A DNA stretch of 64,000 nt from Sandaracinus amylolyticus. Lineage in GTDB: Bacteria > Myxococcota_A > Polyangia > Polyangiales > Sandaracinaceae. Below the pieces are notes generated by a model that made no database searches, had not been told where the DNA came from, and saw nothing but the letters and a program-made list of their open reading frames with translations. The stretch is taken from the NCBI RefSeq assembly GCF_000737325.1, contig NZ_CP011125.1, forward strand, positions 5,270,001 to 5,334,000. The letters are read 5' to 3'. Positions 17,558 through 26,887 of this stretch are shown one piece after another. The translations under genes and the position numbers were made by a program. Within the stretch, counting starts at the first letter, position 1, and each line of letters opens with the position of its first letter.

Positions 17558-18487
17558 ATGGCGCGCTCGAACCAGCTGGGAGTGATCGCGGCGCTCGTGG
17601 GAATCGCGAGCGTCGGGTGCGGCGGCGGCGGACGCACCGCGGCCTGGGAGGAGACGACGGCGCAGGGCGCGGAGCCGGTCTCGGCCGAGCAGCAATCCCA
17701 GAAGGATCAGCTCGTCGCGACGGGCGACGCGGCCTGGGAGCAGCGCCAGGACGAGGCGCAGCTGCGCGCGGCGATCGACGCATGGACGCAGGCGCTCGAG
17801 CTCGATCCCGCGGACTGGCAGCTCTGGCACCGCCTGTCGCGCGCGCAGTACTTCCTCGCGGACGGCCACCTCGCGTTCCGCGATCAGGAGGACGCGCCCG
17901 ATCCCGAGGCGACCGCGATGTACCAGGCGGCGGTGACCTCGGCGGAGCGCTCGCTGCAGGTCCTCTCGCCCGCGTTCGCCGACCAGGTGCGCGCGCGCGA
18001 GCACGTCGACGAAGCGGCGCTCGCGGTGCTCGATGCGCAGGCGGTGCCCGCGCTCTACTGGCGCAGCGCGGCGCTCGGCAAGTGGGCGCGCCGCGACGGC
18101 TTCGCGACGCTGCTCGCCTACAAGGACGAGATCCGCGCGATCATGACGCGCGTGCTCGAGCTCGATCGCGACTTCTTCTTCGCGGGCCCGGACCGCTACT
18201 TCGGCGCGTTCTTCGCGGTCGCCCCGGCGTACGCGGGCGGCGACCTCGAGCGCTCGCGCCAGCACTTCGACTACACGATCTCGCGCTACCCCGGGTACTT
18301 CGGCAGCCACGTGCTCTACGCGGTCGAGTACGCGGTGAAGGCGCAGGATCGCGCCCTCTTCGAGCGCGAGCTGCGCTTGGTGATCGACGGTGATCCGAAC
18401 GTGCTGCCCGACGTGCGCGCGGAGAACCTCGCGGAGCAGCGCAAGGCGCAGCAGGCGCTGGCGCGCGCGGACTCGCTCTTCGAGTGA
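17558..18487 (+). CDS. TRAP-transporter T-component (TatT-like) lipoprotein
   Basis: A 309-residue lipoprotein. The start is ATG 17558, preceded by GGGAGGGG; an ATG at 17537 is also in frame. The lipobox is IASVGC, so the mature protein begins at Cys about 20 and is lipid-anchored in the periplasm. The body is all-helical with TPR-like repeats (AIDAWTQALELDPADWQLWHRLSRAQYFL; YWRSAALGKWARRDGF), matching the TatT family described from Treponema pallidum Tp0956, a trimeric TPR lipoprotein partnering a TRAP substrate-binding protein. The next gene, 61 bp downstream, is exactly such a binding protein, which strengthens the call. Confidence 0.85.
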   Translation: MARSNQLGVIAALVGIASVGCGGGGRTAAWEETTAQGAEPVSAEQQSQKDQLVATGDAAWEQRQDEAQLRAAIDAWTQALELDPADWQLWHRLSRAQYFLADGHLAFRDQEDAPDPEATAMYQAAVTSAERSLQVLSPAFADQVRAREHVDEAALAVLDAQAVPALYWRSAALGKWARRDGFATLLAYKDEIRAIMTRVLELDRDFFFAGPDRYFGAFFAVAPAYAGGDLERSRQHFDYTISRYPGYFGSHVLYAVEYAVKAQDRALFERELRLVIDGDPNVLPDVRAENLAEQRKAQQALARADSLFE

Positions 18488-18548
18488 GCCGCGCTGAATC
18501 GCCGCTCACCGTGCCGCGTCGTTCACCAATCACCGAGAGGTGCGCGCC

Positions 18549-19574
18549 ATGAACCGCAAGAAGCTCGCGATCACGCTGACCACGCTCTCCGTCGTGCTCA
18601 GCGCGTTCCTCGTGACCCTCGCCCCCCGCGAAGAGGCCCACGCGCAGGAGGCGATCCAGATGCGGATCGGCACCGTCGCGCCCGAGGGCACACCGTGGGA
18701 GAAGCAGCTGCGCTCGCTGAAGACCCACATCGAGTCGCAGAGCGGTGGGCGGATCAAGGTGCGCCTCTTCATGGGCGGCTCGCTCGGCGGCGAGAAGGCG
18801 CTGGTGCGCCGCGTCTCGCAGGGCTCGCTCGAGGCGTTCGGCGGATCGACGGCGGCGCTCGGCTCGGTGGTGCCCGAGCTCAACGTGATCGAGGCGCCGT
18901 ACCTCTTCGACACGGCAGAGCAGGCGGACCGCGCGCTCGACTCGGCGCCGGTGCGCGAGCAGGTCGGTCGGCTCGTGTCGGCGAAGGGCTTCACCTTCGC
19001 GCTGTGGGCGGAGAACGGGTTCCGCTCGTGGTTCACGCGCGAGCGGCCGATCCGTCAGCCCGCGGATCTGCGCGGGCTGCGCATGCGCTCGCAGGAGTCG
19101 CGGGTGCACATCGCGACCTACGAGGCGTTCGGCGCGACGCCGAACCCGATCGACGTGACGAACGTGCTCACGTCGCTGCAGACCGGCGTCGTCGACGGCT
19201 TCGACAACACGCCGCTCTTCGCGTTCGCGACGTCGTGGTACCAGGCCGCGCGCCACCTCAACCTCAGCGAGCAGAGCTACCAGCCGGGCATCGTCGTGTT
19301 CTCGCAGACGTGGTTCAACGGTCTGCCCGACGATCTCAAGCAGATGCTCTCGAGCTTGCCGGTGGCGCTCACGACCGACGGTCGCGCAGCGGTGCGCCGG
19401 ATGGATCCGATCCTGATCCAGAACCTCCAGCGCTACGGCATCGACGTGCACCGTCCGACGCCCACCGAGCGCGAGGCGTTCGCGGCGATCGGCAGGCCCG
19501 TGCAGGACCGCGTCGCCGAGGGCGCGGCTGCGCGGACCCTGCTCAAGGCGCTGCGCACCGGTCGCGGTCAGTGA
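18549..19574 (+). CDS. dctP: TRAP-transporter substrate-binding protein, DctP family
   Basis: A 341-residue exported solute receptor. A GAGAGG site sits 8 bases before ATG 18549. The signal peptide ends near residue 32 (EEAHAQE). The mature chain opens with MRIGTVAPEGTPWEKQL and carries the DctP core: RIKVRLFMGGSLGGEK, the NVIEAPYLFDTAEQA hinge, FALWAENGFRSWFT, and LRGLRMRSQESRVH, where the Arg that pairs with a substrate carboxylate is usually found. The VVDGFDNTP segment is also typical. It follows the TatT-like gene and overlaps the next gene by 4 bp. No DctQ or DctM membrane subunit lies nearby, so the transporter is incomplete here; the permease may be encoded elsewhere. The substrate is unknown, with an organic acid or lipophilic ligand most likely. 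Confidence 0.9.
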   Translation: MNRKKLAITLTTLSVVLSAFLVTLAPREEAHAQEAIQMRIGTVAPEGTPWEKQLRSLKTHIESQSGGRIKVRLFMGGSLGGEKALVRRVSQGSLEAFGGSTAALGSVVPELNVIEAPYLFDTAEQADRALDSAPVREQVGRLVSAKGFTFALWAENGFRSWFTRERPIRQPADLRGLRMRSQESRVHIATYEAFGATPNPIDVTNVLTSLQTGVVDGFDNTPLFAFATSWYQAARHLNLSEQSYQPGIVVFSQTWFNGLPDDLKQMLSSLPVALTTDGRAAVRRMDPILIQNLQRYGIDVHRPTPTEREAFAAIGRPVQDRVAEGAAARTLLKALRTGRGQ

Positions 19575-20131
19575 GCGCGGGCAAGCCGATCTACGAAGCG
19601 AGCTTCGTGTCGGCGGGCGCGCGCAACGTCGTCGCGATCCTCGGCGCGCTGGCGCTCACGGGCGCGGTGGGCGCGGGCGTCGTGCTGATCCGGGGCAGCG
19701 CGGAGGCGGTGCCCGAGCTGCTCGTCGGATCGATCGTCCTGCTCGTCGTGTTCGGCATCGCGGCGGCCGTCGCGCAGCTGGGCGCGTCGCGGCGCGTGAT
19801 CGTGGTGCGTGACGAGCGAGTGCGGCTGCGCGTCGAGCGCGCGGGCGGCGTCGAGCTCGCGCTCGAGGGCCCGTTCGAGCTCGACGCGGCTTGGTACGAG
19901 GGCGAGATCGCGACGGGCCGCAGCACGATGTCGCACCCGGTGTTGCTGCTCGTGCTGCGCGAGCGTGGTCGCCCGGTGCTGCTGCTCGAGGAGAGCCTCG
20001 GCACGCTGCACCGTCCGCCCGCCGACTGGCCGAGGGGCTACGTGAACGCGGCGGGCGCGCGCAAGCTCGTGAATTCGATCGGGCGCGTGCACCTCGATCG
20101 GCTCCGCGAGCTCCTCGCCCCCGCCGCCTGA
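19571..20131 (+). CDS. Membrane protein with PH-like soluble domain, unknown function
   Basis: A 186-residue protein translationally coupled to the DctP gene by a GTGA overlap. Two membrane helices lie at about 16-41 and 48-72 (ELLVGSIVLLVVFGIAAAVAQ), followed by a cytoplasmic strand-rich domain (RVIVVRDERVRLRVERAGGVELALEG, then PVLLLVLRERGRPVLLLEE) with the look of a bacterial PH-type domain. It is not DctQ, which has four spans and no such tail. The tight coupling suggests it works with the receptor pair upstream, but I recognise no family. Its stop is 2 bp from the convergent ftsH stop. Confidence 0.7.
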   Translation: MSAGKPIYEASFVSAGARNVVAILGALALTGAVGAGVVLIRGSAEAVPELLVGSIVLLVVFGIAAAVAQLGASRRVIVVRDERVRLRVERAGGVELALEGPFELDAAWYEGEIATGRSTMSHPVLLLVLRERGRPVLLLEESLGTLHRPPADWPRGYVNAAGARKLVNSIGRVHLDRLRELLAPAA

Positions 20132-20133
20132 CC

Positions 20134-22128
20134 TCAGCGCCGCCCGTCGCCGTTCGACGCGACGGGCTTCATGTGGCCGGGGTCGCCGAGCACCTCGGGC
20201 ACGCTCGGCGGCGGCGGTCGCGATCCCGTGCGCAGGCGCGGCGCTGCGATGCGCTCGAGCTCGTCGCGATCGATCGTCTCGTTCTCGAGCAAGCGCGCGG
20301 CGATCGCCTCGAGGTCACGACGGCGCTCCTCGAGGAGCGCGAGCGCGCGCTTCTCCTCGTCCTCGATGATGCGTCGCACCTCGGCGTCGATCGCGCGCGC
20401 CGTCTCCTCGCTGTACCCGCGGCCCGAGTGCAGCCCCGGGATCTCGAGGAAGCGCCCGCCCATCGGCTCGCCGTAGGTCACCGGCCCGAGCGCGTCGCTC
20501 ATGCCGAAGCGGCAGACCATGTGCCGCGCGGTCTCGGTCGCGCGCTCGAGATCGTTCTGCGCGCCGGTCGAGAGGTCGTCGAACGCGACGAGCTCCGCCG
20601 CGCGCCCACCGAGCATCACGCAGATGCGATCGCGCAGCTCGTTGCGCGTCATGAGGTAGCGCTCCTCCGCGGGCAGCTGGAGCGTCGCGCCGAGCGCGCC
20701 GATCGAGCGCGGGATGATCGTCACGCGATGCACGGGATCGGCGTGCTGCACCGAGAGCGCGACCAGCGCGTGGCCGCCCTCGTGGTACGCGACGCGCTCG
20801 CGCTCCGGCTCGGTCATCACGCGGCCCTTCTTCTTCAGGCCGAGCTGGATGCGATCGACCGCCTCCTCGAAGTCGCGTGTCTCGACCTCGGCGGCGCCGC
20901 GACGGCTCGCGGCGAGCGCGGCCTCGTTCACGACGTTCGCGAGATCGGCGCCGGCCATGCCCGGCGTGCGCTGCGCGACGACGCGCATGTCGACGTGCTT
21001 CGCGACGCGGATCTTGCGCACGTGCACCCGCAGGATCGCCTCACGTCCGCGCACGTCGGGACGATCGACCGCCACCTGCCGGTCGAACCGACCGGCGCGC
21101 AGCAGCGCGGGATCGAGCACCTCGGGGCGGTTCGTCGCGGCGAGGATCACCACGCCCTTGCCGGCCTCGAAGCCGTCCATCTCGACGAGCAGCTGGTTGA
21201 GCGTCTGCTCGCGCTCCTCGTGCACCGCGAGCCCCGAGCCCGCGCCCGATCGCGAGCGACCGATCGCGTCGAGCTCGTCGATGAACACGATGCAGGGCGC
21301 GCGCTGCTTCGCCTGCTCGAAGAGATCGCGCACGCGCGCCGCGCCGACGCCGACGAACATCTGCACGAACTCGGAGCCCGAGATCGAGAAGAACGGCACC
21401 TGCGCCTCGCCCGCGACCGCTCGCGCGAGCAGCGTCTTGCCGGTGCCCGGCGGGCCCACGAGCAGCACGCCCTTCGGCGAGCGCGCGCCGATCGCGCGAT
21501 AGCGCTCGGGGTGCTTGAGGTAGCTGACGATCTCGACGAGCTCGGCCTTCGCCTCGTCGACGCCCGCGACGTCCTCGAAGTTCACCGGCTCCTGCGCGTT
21601 GCGGTCGTAGATCTTCGCCTGCGCTTTGCCGACGGAGAGCGGCCCGGCGTTCTTCGTCACGCGCCGCATCACGAGCATGTAGATGCCGAAGAGCACCGCG
21701 AAGGGCAGCACCCATCCGAAGAGCAGCGGCTGCCACCACGCGTCCTCGCGCATCTCACCCGAGAACGTCACGCCGTGCTGGCGCATGTTCGCGAGCAGCG
21801 GCGCGTCGTCGACGTCGGGGATGCGCGTCGCGTAGACGCGCTCGACCTCGGCGTCCGGCGTCCCGGCCGGCGCGGTGCGCGGCGTGCTCGGCGCGTCCTG
21901 CGCGGCCGGCGCGTCGGCGGCGGGGCGCAGCTTGGCGATGATGCGATCGGCGCGAACCGTCGCCTCTTCGACGCGGTTCTGCTCGACCAGTGAGACGAGC
22001 TCGCTGTACGGCACGCTGCGAGGCGGCGGCGGTCGCGAGGCGAAGCTCTGGATGACCCAGAGCAGCAACGTGACCAGCACGACGTACGCGACCGTGAGCG
22101 CGAGCCGGCGATTCCCCTGCGGATCCAC
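20134..22128 (-). CDS. ftsH: ATP-dependent zinc metalloprotease FtsH
   Basis: A 664-residue membrane-anchored AAA protease that degrades unfolded membrane and some cytoplasmic proteins as a hexamer. Two spans flank a periplasmic region: about residues 8-28 ([20 protein letters not shown]) and 133-155 ([20 protein letters not shown]). Then come Walker A GPPGTGKT (near 220), the [13 protein letters not shown] pore loop, Walker [11 protein letters not shown], the second region of homology [20 protein letters not shown], the zinc site HEGGH (near 450) and the third-ligand region [18 protein letters not shown] 22128 is chosen because AGGAG stands 5 bases upstream; GTG 22164 is in frame. The periplasmic part holds an Ala/Pro-rich stretch that looks lineage-specific. 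Transcribed alone, convergent with the PH-like gene. Confidence 0.96.
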   Translation of the reverse strand: MDPQGNRRLALTVAYVVLVTLLLWVIQSFASRPPPPRSVPYSELVSLVEQNRVEEATVRADRIIAKLRPAADAPAAQDAPSTPRTAPAGTPDAEVERVYATRIPDVDDAPLLANMRQHGVTFSGEMREDAWWQPLLFGWVLPFAVLFGIYMLVMRRVTKNAGPLSVGKAQAKIYDRNAQEPVNFEDVAGVDEAKAELVEIVSYLKHPERYRAIGARSPKGVLLVGPPGTGKTLLARAVAGEAQVPFFSISGSEFVQMFVGVGAARVRDLFEQAKQRAPCIVFIDELDAIGRSRSGAGSGLAVHEEREQTLNQLLVEMDGFEAGKGVVILAATNRPEVLDPALLRAGRFDRQVAVDRPDVRGREAILRVHVRKIRVAKHVDMRVVAQRTPGMAGADLANVVNEAALAASRRGAAEVETRDFEEAVDRIQLGLKKKGRVMTEPERERVAYHEGGHALVALSVQHADPVHRVTIIPRSIGALGATLQLPAEERYLMTRNELRDRICVMLGGRAAELVAFDDLSTGAQNDLERATETARHMVCRFGMSDALGPVTYGEPMGGRFLEIPGLHSGRGYSEETARAIDAEVRRIIEDEEKRALALLEERRRDLEAIAARLLENETIDRDELERIAAPRLRTGSRPPPPSVPEVLGDPGHMKPVASNGDGRR

Positions 22129-22371
22129 CCGATCTCCTGATGGGGCGCCGCGACGCACCGCCACGTGTGGCAGCGAGCCCCGGCAGTCCTTCGTTCGTCT
22201 CGGCCTGATGTAGACGCTGCGATCACGTCTGCACGCGGCGGACCGGATCGGGTCACCGTGCGCGCTCGGTGTATGCCGGGGCGCGCGCGGGAGACGCGGA
22301 GGAACGAGACCGATGGGAGTGTCGCGGAACGTTGCGCGCGAGCGACGTCGTGCGCCGCATCGCCCCGACCC

Positions 22372-24150
22372 TCAGCCCTCGGGGGTCTCGCCGTGGATCC
22401 ACAGCCACGTGCCGGGCTGCGTCTCGGTCGGATACGACCCGTGCCACGCCTCGGGCAGCGCCGGGCCCGCCCACTGGAAGATCCAGCGCGCGTCGAGCGG
22501 CGCGAGGTTCACGCACCCGTGGCTGCGCGGCCGACCGAATCCGTCGTGCCAGAACGCCGAGTGCAGCGCGTACGCGAGCTGGAAGTACATCACGTAGGGC
22601 ACGTCTTCGATCGAATAGGGACCGTCGACCGCGTGGTCTCCGTCCATCGTGTGCGTGACGTGCTTCGACGTGATGCGGAAGAGCCCGGTCGGCGTGCGCA
22701 TGTCGCGCAGCGGATCTTCGGGATCGCGCACGCGCCCGGTCGACACGAGCGTCGCGTAGACCGGCGTGCGGCCTTCGTACGCGACGAGCGACTGGTTGCC
22801 GAGATCGACCTCGATCCAGTGGTCCTCGGGCCCGACCTCGGGCGGCGGATCGTGCGCCTCGACGATGCGGATCTCGCTCGTCTCGTAGAGCCGCTCGTCG
22901 TGGCCCACGAGGTACTCGCGATCGCGATGCGTCTCGCGGCCCGTGATGCGGAACGCGTAGTGGTACCCGGGCGCGCGCGAGCGACGCGGGCGACCATCAC
23001 GACCGCGCGTGAACGAGGTCGTCTTGCTCGACATCACGAAGCCGATCGGCAGCTCCCATCGCGGCGCCGCGGGCGCGCTCGCGGTCGCGGCCTCTCCTTC
23101 GGCCGGCGCAGCCTCGGGCGCCGCCGCGACCGCGCCCTCGACCGGCGGATCCAACCGCACGCCCTGGAACGTCGAGCCCCGCACCTCGACCTGCGAGTGA
23201 TAGGGCACGAACCCGTTGCTCAGCGTGCGCCAGTAGCGCCGCGCGCCCGCGCGCATGTCGCGATCGAGCGAGACGATGAAGCCCTTCACCAGGCGTCGGT
23301 GCAGCAGCCCTCCGCGCTCGCCCTGCAGGTCGCCGAGCGTGACCATCCGCGCTTCTTCGTCGGGCGGCTCACCGCTCGCCGCCGCGGCCGCCGCCGCCGC
23401 GCTCGCCTCCGCGACCTGCGGCTCGCGCGCGACCGCGGGCTGCGCCGCGCGCTCCGGGATCGCCTCGCGGCGATCAGTCCGCGAGTCAGCCAACTCTGCG
23501 CTCGCGCTCGCGGCCGACTCCTCCGAGCCCATCTCGACCGGCGCGGCCGCGACCTCTTCGGTGAAGCGCACGCCCCCGTCGGGCAGGTGCTCGAGCTGCA
23601 TGCCCGGCACGCGATAGCCCTCGTGCACCGCAGCCTCGAGATCGCTCGGAAGCCGCCGGTACATCGGCGTGTTGTCGCGCCGCGTGCGCGCGAAGCGGTA
23701 CGGCAGCGGCTCTTCCCAGTCGGGCTGCGCCGGCCTGCGCTCCGGGAGCCGCCGTCCCTCGAACGCGATCACGTCGCGCCCGTTGCAGACGAAGCCCCCC
23801 GTCGTAAGCTCGAACCACCCTTCGCGGCACCCTTCGGTCGACACGGGGTCCGCCGTCGTCGCCTGGAGCACGGCGCCCGCCCGCAGGTAGCCGATGCGCG
23901 GCGACTCTCGATCGGGCCGGGCACGAACGTTGACCACGAACCGCTTGGTGAAGATGCGCTTCGGCGGCCCGCTCGGAGGCCTGGCCGCGTCGGGCCTGCC
24001 CGAGTCGACGGCCTCGCGTGGCGCCGCGCCCACGGTCGCGCCGGCGTCCGCGCCCTCCTCGCTCGAGCTGCTGCCGCATGCGATCAGGACCGACGCGACG
24101 AAGGCACCCGTCGCGAGCGCGACGAGCAGGCTGTGGTTTCGGCGTGACAT
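22372..24150 (-). CDS. L,D-transpeptidase (YkuD) lipoprotein with SH3-like domain
   Basis: A 592-residue cell-wall enzyme. The start is ATG 24150; the lipobox VLIAC puts the lipid anchor at about residue 25. An SH3b-like segment (FVVNVRARPDRESPRIGYLRAG) follows at about 70-120, then a long Ala-rich linker. The YkuD catalytic domain occupies about 425-570: HWIEVDLGNQSLVAYEG, STGRVRDPEDPLRDMRTPTG, and HSAFWHDGFGRPRSHGCVNL with the catalytic Cys at about 546. Such enzymes form 3-3 peptidoglycan crosslinks or attach proteins to peptidoglycan. Compared with family members of about 300 residues it is long, mostly from the N-terminal and linker parts. It is divergent from the gene at 24325. Confidence 0.92.
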   Translation of the reverse strand: MSRRNHSLLVALATGAFVASVLIACGSSSSEEGADAGATVGAAPREAVDSGRPDAARPPSGPPKRIFTKRFVVNVRARPDRESPRIGYLRAGAVLQATTADPVSTEGCREGWFELTTGGFVCNGRDVIAFEGRRLPERRPAQPDWEEPLPYRFARTRRDNTPMYRRLPSDLEAAVHEGYRVPGMQLEHLPDGGVRFTEEVAAAPVEMGSEESAASASAELADSRTDRREAIPERAAQPAVAREPQVAEASAAAAAAAASGEPPDEEARMVTLGDLQGERGGLLHRRLVKGFIVSLDRDMRAGARRYWRTLSNGFVPYHSQVEVRGSTFQGVRLDPPVEGAVAAAPEAAPAEGEAATASAPAAPRWELPIGFVMSSKTTSFTRGRDGRPRRSRAPGYHYAFRITGRETHRDREYLVGHDERLYETSEIRIVEAHDPPPEVGPEDHWIEVDLGNQSLVAYEGRTPVYATLVSTGRVRDPEDPLRDMRTPTGLFRITSKHVTHTMDGDHAVDGPYSIEDVPYVMYFQLAYALHSAFWHDGFGRPRSHGCVNLAPLDARWIFQWAGPALPEAWHGSYPTETQPGTWLWIHGETPEG

Positions 24151-24324
24151 CGTTCGCGAAAAGCAGCTCGCGGCCCCGAGGAGCGGAGCACGCTCGCCTC
24201 GGCGCTGCAGCAGGTGGGTGCGGCGCGACGCCACGCTCGATCACGGAGCGCGTCGCCACGCCACGGAGCGAACCCTTCTTTCACGTGCTCTGGCCGAGGT
24301 CAACCCGGCGTTCGCGGAGGCGCG
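24151..24324. other. Divergent promoter region
   Basis: The 174 bp between the L,D-transpeptidase and the membrane-anchored unknown must hold both promoters. I cannot point to convincing -35/-10 boxes. The forward gene's ribosome binding site GGAGG is at 24316-24320. Confidence 0.4.
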
Positions 24325-25728
24325 ATGAACGATCCGCTCGCGCGGCGCAGCGCTGCCGTCGGATGGATCGCGTCGGTCGCGCTGCACGCGGGCGTGCTCT
24401 TCGTGGCGAGCGTCGCGCTCGCGCCGCCGGACACCGGCTTCGAGCTCCAGGCGCCGATCGAGGTCGAGCTCGGCATGGTCGAAGCGACCGAGGTCGAGGT
24501 CGCGGCGCCTGCCGCCCCGCCCGAGCCTCCCTCGGAGCCCGCGGCGTCGACGAGCGAGAGCACGACCGGCGAAGGCGAGAGCGCCGCGCGCGACGCGGGA
24601 ACGAGCGCCGACGCAGGCGCGCGCCGGCGTCGTCGCGATGCGGGCGTCGACGGCGCGACCACGAGCCCGGGGCTCGGCGAAGGCGCGCCGGTCGCGTTCC
24701 TCCCCGCGGGCGCGCAGCTCGCGCTTCGCATCGACATGGATCGCGTGCGCGGCTCGCCGGTCGGCGAGGACATCGCGTCGTTGCTCCGCGTGGTGCCCGA
24801 CTGGCGCGCGCTGCTCGGCGAGTCCGGCGTCGACCCGGTGCGCGACCTCTCGCGCGTCCTCATCGCGACGCCGAACCTGCAGCGCTCGAGCATCGTCGTC
24901 GCGGGGCGTCTCAGCGAGGGCGCGCCCGATCCGCGCGCGCTCGCCGAGCGGTTCGCGCAGGGCCGAGGCCTCGCGATCGAGTGGCGCGACGAGGCGGGCG
25001 TGCCCTCGACGCGATGGCCGAGCCCCGACGGCATCGAGCGCGACGTCGCGCTGGTGGGCGAGCGCCACTTCGTGATCGCGCGACCCGACGATCTCCCGCG
25101 CGTGCTCGCGATCGCCGCGGCACGACGCGCGCGGCGCGCCACGGTCGAGCCCGCCGACGCGCTGCTCGCGATGGACGACGGCGAGGGCCTCTCCATCGAG
25201 GTCGAGAACGTCGCGGTGTTCGTGCGACGCAGCCTCTGCCCCGTGCCCCTGCGCTTGCGCGTCGGCGTGACCGAAGGCGACGACGGCGCGCGGCTCCGCG
25301 GCGAGGCGCGCTTCGCCACGCACGACGACGCCGAGGGCGCCAGCGAGTGCCTCGCCGAGCGCGCCCGCGCAGCTGCGTCGAACGTGATCGTCTCGCTGTA
25401 CGGCCTCGACGGCCCCCTCGATCGCCTCGACTTCCGCGTCGAGGACGACGTGCTGCACGTCGAGACGCAGCTGCGCTTCACGGAGATCCGCACGATCGCG
25501 GGCCTGGTGCGCGAGCTCTTCGAGCGCCCCGCGGGCGCGCCGCCCCGACCGCGCCGCCGCCCTCGACCACGCCGCCGCCGAACCCGTTCTGAGCGACGGA
25601 AAGCAAGAAGGGGAGCCCGCGCGATCCGCGGCTCCCCTCATGCCCGACGACCGCAGTGGCGTCGTCGATGTCACTCCGCAGATGGAGCGACGATGTGTTG
25701 CTGCTCGATCAGAGGACGAGGTCCTTGA
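24325..25728 (+). CDS. Membrane-anchored protein of unknown function, probable frameshift near the 3' end
   Basis: Start ATG 24325 has GGAGG 4 bases upstream. As read, the protein is 467 residues: one N-terminal span (VGWIASVALHAGVLFVASVAL, about 12-32), an acidic Pro/Glu linker, an Arg-rich patch, and a globular periplasmic region with GAQLALRIDMDRVRGSP and repeated strand-helix units. No family is recognised. The last part is suspect. From about 25535 the third codon positions turn AT-rich and the product becomes Arg/Cys-rich, while the neighbouring frame keeps G or C at third positions and ends PPPNPF at a TGA, 25590-25592. A 28-bp hairpin follows at 25610. So the gene most likely ends at 25592 and a one-base indel (sequence error or real) shifts the frame. 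As read it would overlap the HU gene by 20 bp. Confidence 0.7.
   Translation: MNDPLARRSAAVGWIASVALHAGVLFVASVALAPPDTGFELQAPIEVELGMVEATEVEVAAPAAPPEPPSEPAASTSESTTGEGESAARDAGTSADAGARRRRRDAGVDGATTSPGLGEGAPVAFLPAGAQLALRIDMDRVRGSPVGEDIASLLRVVPDWRALLGESGVDPVRDLSRVLIATPNLQRSSIVVAGRLSEGAPDPRALAERFAQGRGLAIEWRDEAGVPSTRWPSPDGIERDVALVGERHFVIARPDDLPRVLAIAAARRARRATVEPADALLAMDDGEGLSIEVENVAVFVRRSLCPVPLRLRVGVTEGDDGARLRGEARFATHDDAEGASECLAERARAAASNVIVSLYGLDGPLDRLDFRVEDDVLHVETQLRFTEIRTIAGLVRELFERPAGAPPRPRRRPRPRRRRTRSERRKARRGARAIRGSPHARRPQWRRRCHSADGATMCCCSIRGRGP
25610..25637 (+). terminator. Stem-loop between convergent genes
   Basis: A perfect 8-bp stem, GGGGAGCC (25610-25617) with GGCTCCCC (25630-25637), loop of 12 bases. 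It lies 17 bp after the presumed true stop at 25592 and before the HU stop on the other strand. There is no T-run, so it is a GC-rich hairpin of uncertain terminator strength. Confidence 0.5.
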
Positions 25729-26032
25729 GGCCCTTCACCGGAAGCGCCTTGAGCTTGCGCGAGGCCGGCACGTCGCGGACGACCGTCTCACCCGTCGCCG
25801 GGTTGCGGAACTTCACGCCCTTGCGCGCCTCGGTCTTGCGGATCTTCAGGCGCACGATGCCCGGGATCTCGAACTGCTCGGGGCCACGCTTGCCGAGCTC
25901 GCGCTTCATCAGGCCACGGAGCGACTCGAACACCTCGCCCACCTGCTTGCGCGACAGGCCGGTCTTCTCCGCGATCTCACCGAGGACCTGAGCCTTCGTC
26001 ATCTTCTTCGCAGCGGTCTCTGCCTTCGCCAT
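25709..26032 (-). CDS. HU-family DNA-binding protein
   Basis: A 107-residue HU/IHF-type nucleoid protein. It begins MAKAETAAKKMTKAQVLGEI at ATG 26032 behind a strong AGGAGG site. The HU fold is seen as two N-terminal helices (LGEIAEKTGLSRKQVGEVFESL), the saddle strands (FEIPGIVRLKIRKTEARKG) and the DNA-minor-groove arm. The arm motif is VKFRNPATGETVV, where IHF and HU usually have RNPxTG; RNPATG is intact. The 15-residue Lys/Ala-rich N-terminal extension and the missing canonical GFG step make it a divergent HU. A second, more typical IHF-type protein is at 39419. Confidence 0.9.
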   Translation of the reverse strand: MAKAETAAKKMTKAQVLGEIAEKTGLSRKQVGEVFESLRGLMKRELGKRGPEQFEIPGIVRLKIRKTEARKGVKFRNPATGETVVRDVPASRKLKALPVKGLKDLVL

Positions 26033-26348
26033 GGTCTCTTCCTCCTGTGGAACCGGTTTCCCGATCGCGGGACGGACCGACCCCTTCCCCGTCGAGGTCG
26101 CACCCACATCACCCCAACTCCCCGCAAACATCAGGGGCGCCGTCTTCGACGGCGATCAAGCCGGGTGCGAGCGTGTGCGCCTCGCGAGGGATCGACCTCC
26201 CCGCGCTTGCGCGGAACCCCCCTTTTTCCTGGGCTTCCGCGCGTCGGCCCCTTCGATGCCACCGATTTTCGAGGCTGACAAGCGCAATTCGCTGCCGAGC
26301 CCCCGAAAATCACCGAATTCGTGATCACAAGAGCGAATTCGCCCCCAT
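26033..26348. other. Intergenic region between ybeY and the HU gene
   Basis: About 316 bp with no gene. It must hold the HU promoter on the minus strand. An 8-bp inverted repeat (GATTTTCG 26264-26271, CGAAAATC 26304-26311) extended by GGCT/AGCC lies close to the ybeY stop and could end that transcript. A perfect 6-bp hairpin CCGCGC-TT-GCGCGG is also present. Local base composition around 26260-26345 is clearly less GC-rich than in the genes. I could not fix a promoter. Confidence 0.5.
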
Positions 26349-26822
26349 TCAGGGCGATCCGGAGCGATCGCGAGACCCCTTCCGGCGCGGCTTCGCCGCC
26401 GCTCGGAGCAGATCGGTGCGCGCCGTCATGCGCCTTTCTTCGGTGCGATCGCGGTGATCGAGCCCGAGGAGATGCAGCACGCCGTGCGCGAGCAGCGTCG
26501 TCACCTCCGCCTCCAGCGAGCGCGCGTGCTCGCGCGCCTGGCGCGCCGCGGTGTCGAGCGAGATCACGACGTCGCCGAGCACGCCGGGCGCGTGCCCGCT
26601 CTGCTCGCCTTCCATCATCGCGAACGCGAGCACGTCGGTCGGCTTGTCCTTGTGGCGGTAGTCGCGGTTGAGCGCGTGGATCGTCGCGTCGTCGCACAGG
26701 AGGATCGAGAGCTCGCGATCACCGAGCCGCATCGCTTGGAGCATGCGCTCGCCGCGCGCGCGCACGTCGCTCGCGCGCATCGCGGGACGCGACAGACCTT
26801 CGACCGAGATCAGCACCGCCAT
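26349..26822 (-). CDS. ybeY: Endoribonuclease YbeY
   Basis: A 157-residue UPF0054 protein, a zinc-dependent single-strand RNase needed for 16S rRNA 3'-end maturation and 70S quality control. The defining zinc motif [11 protein letters not shown] is complete, preceded by [19 protein letters not shown] and [11 protein letters not shown]. The start is ATG 26822, just before the first strand (MAVLISVEG); the longer frame to 26858 adds nothing family-like. The tail after the zinc motif ends in a short basic stretch. It is divergent from the biotin-carboxylase-like gene, 65 bp apart. Confidence 0.94.
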   Translation of the reverse strand: MAVLISVEGLSRPAMRASDVRARGERMLQAMRLGDRELSILLCDDATIHALNRDYRHKDKPTDVLAFAMMEGEQSGHAPGVLGDVVISLDTAARQAREHARSLEAEVTTLLAHGVLHLLGLDHRDRTEERRMTARTDLLRAAAKPRRKGSRDRSGSP

Positions 26823-26887
26823 CGCGGCGCACCCTACTCCTCTGCCGCGCTCGCGCACGCGACGACGCGCTCGTATGCTGCGCGCGC

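Noticed and set aside
19571-20131. DctQ small permease subunit of the TRAP system
   Set aside because: Only two membrane spans plus a strand-rich cytoplasmic domain; DctQ has four spans.
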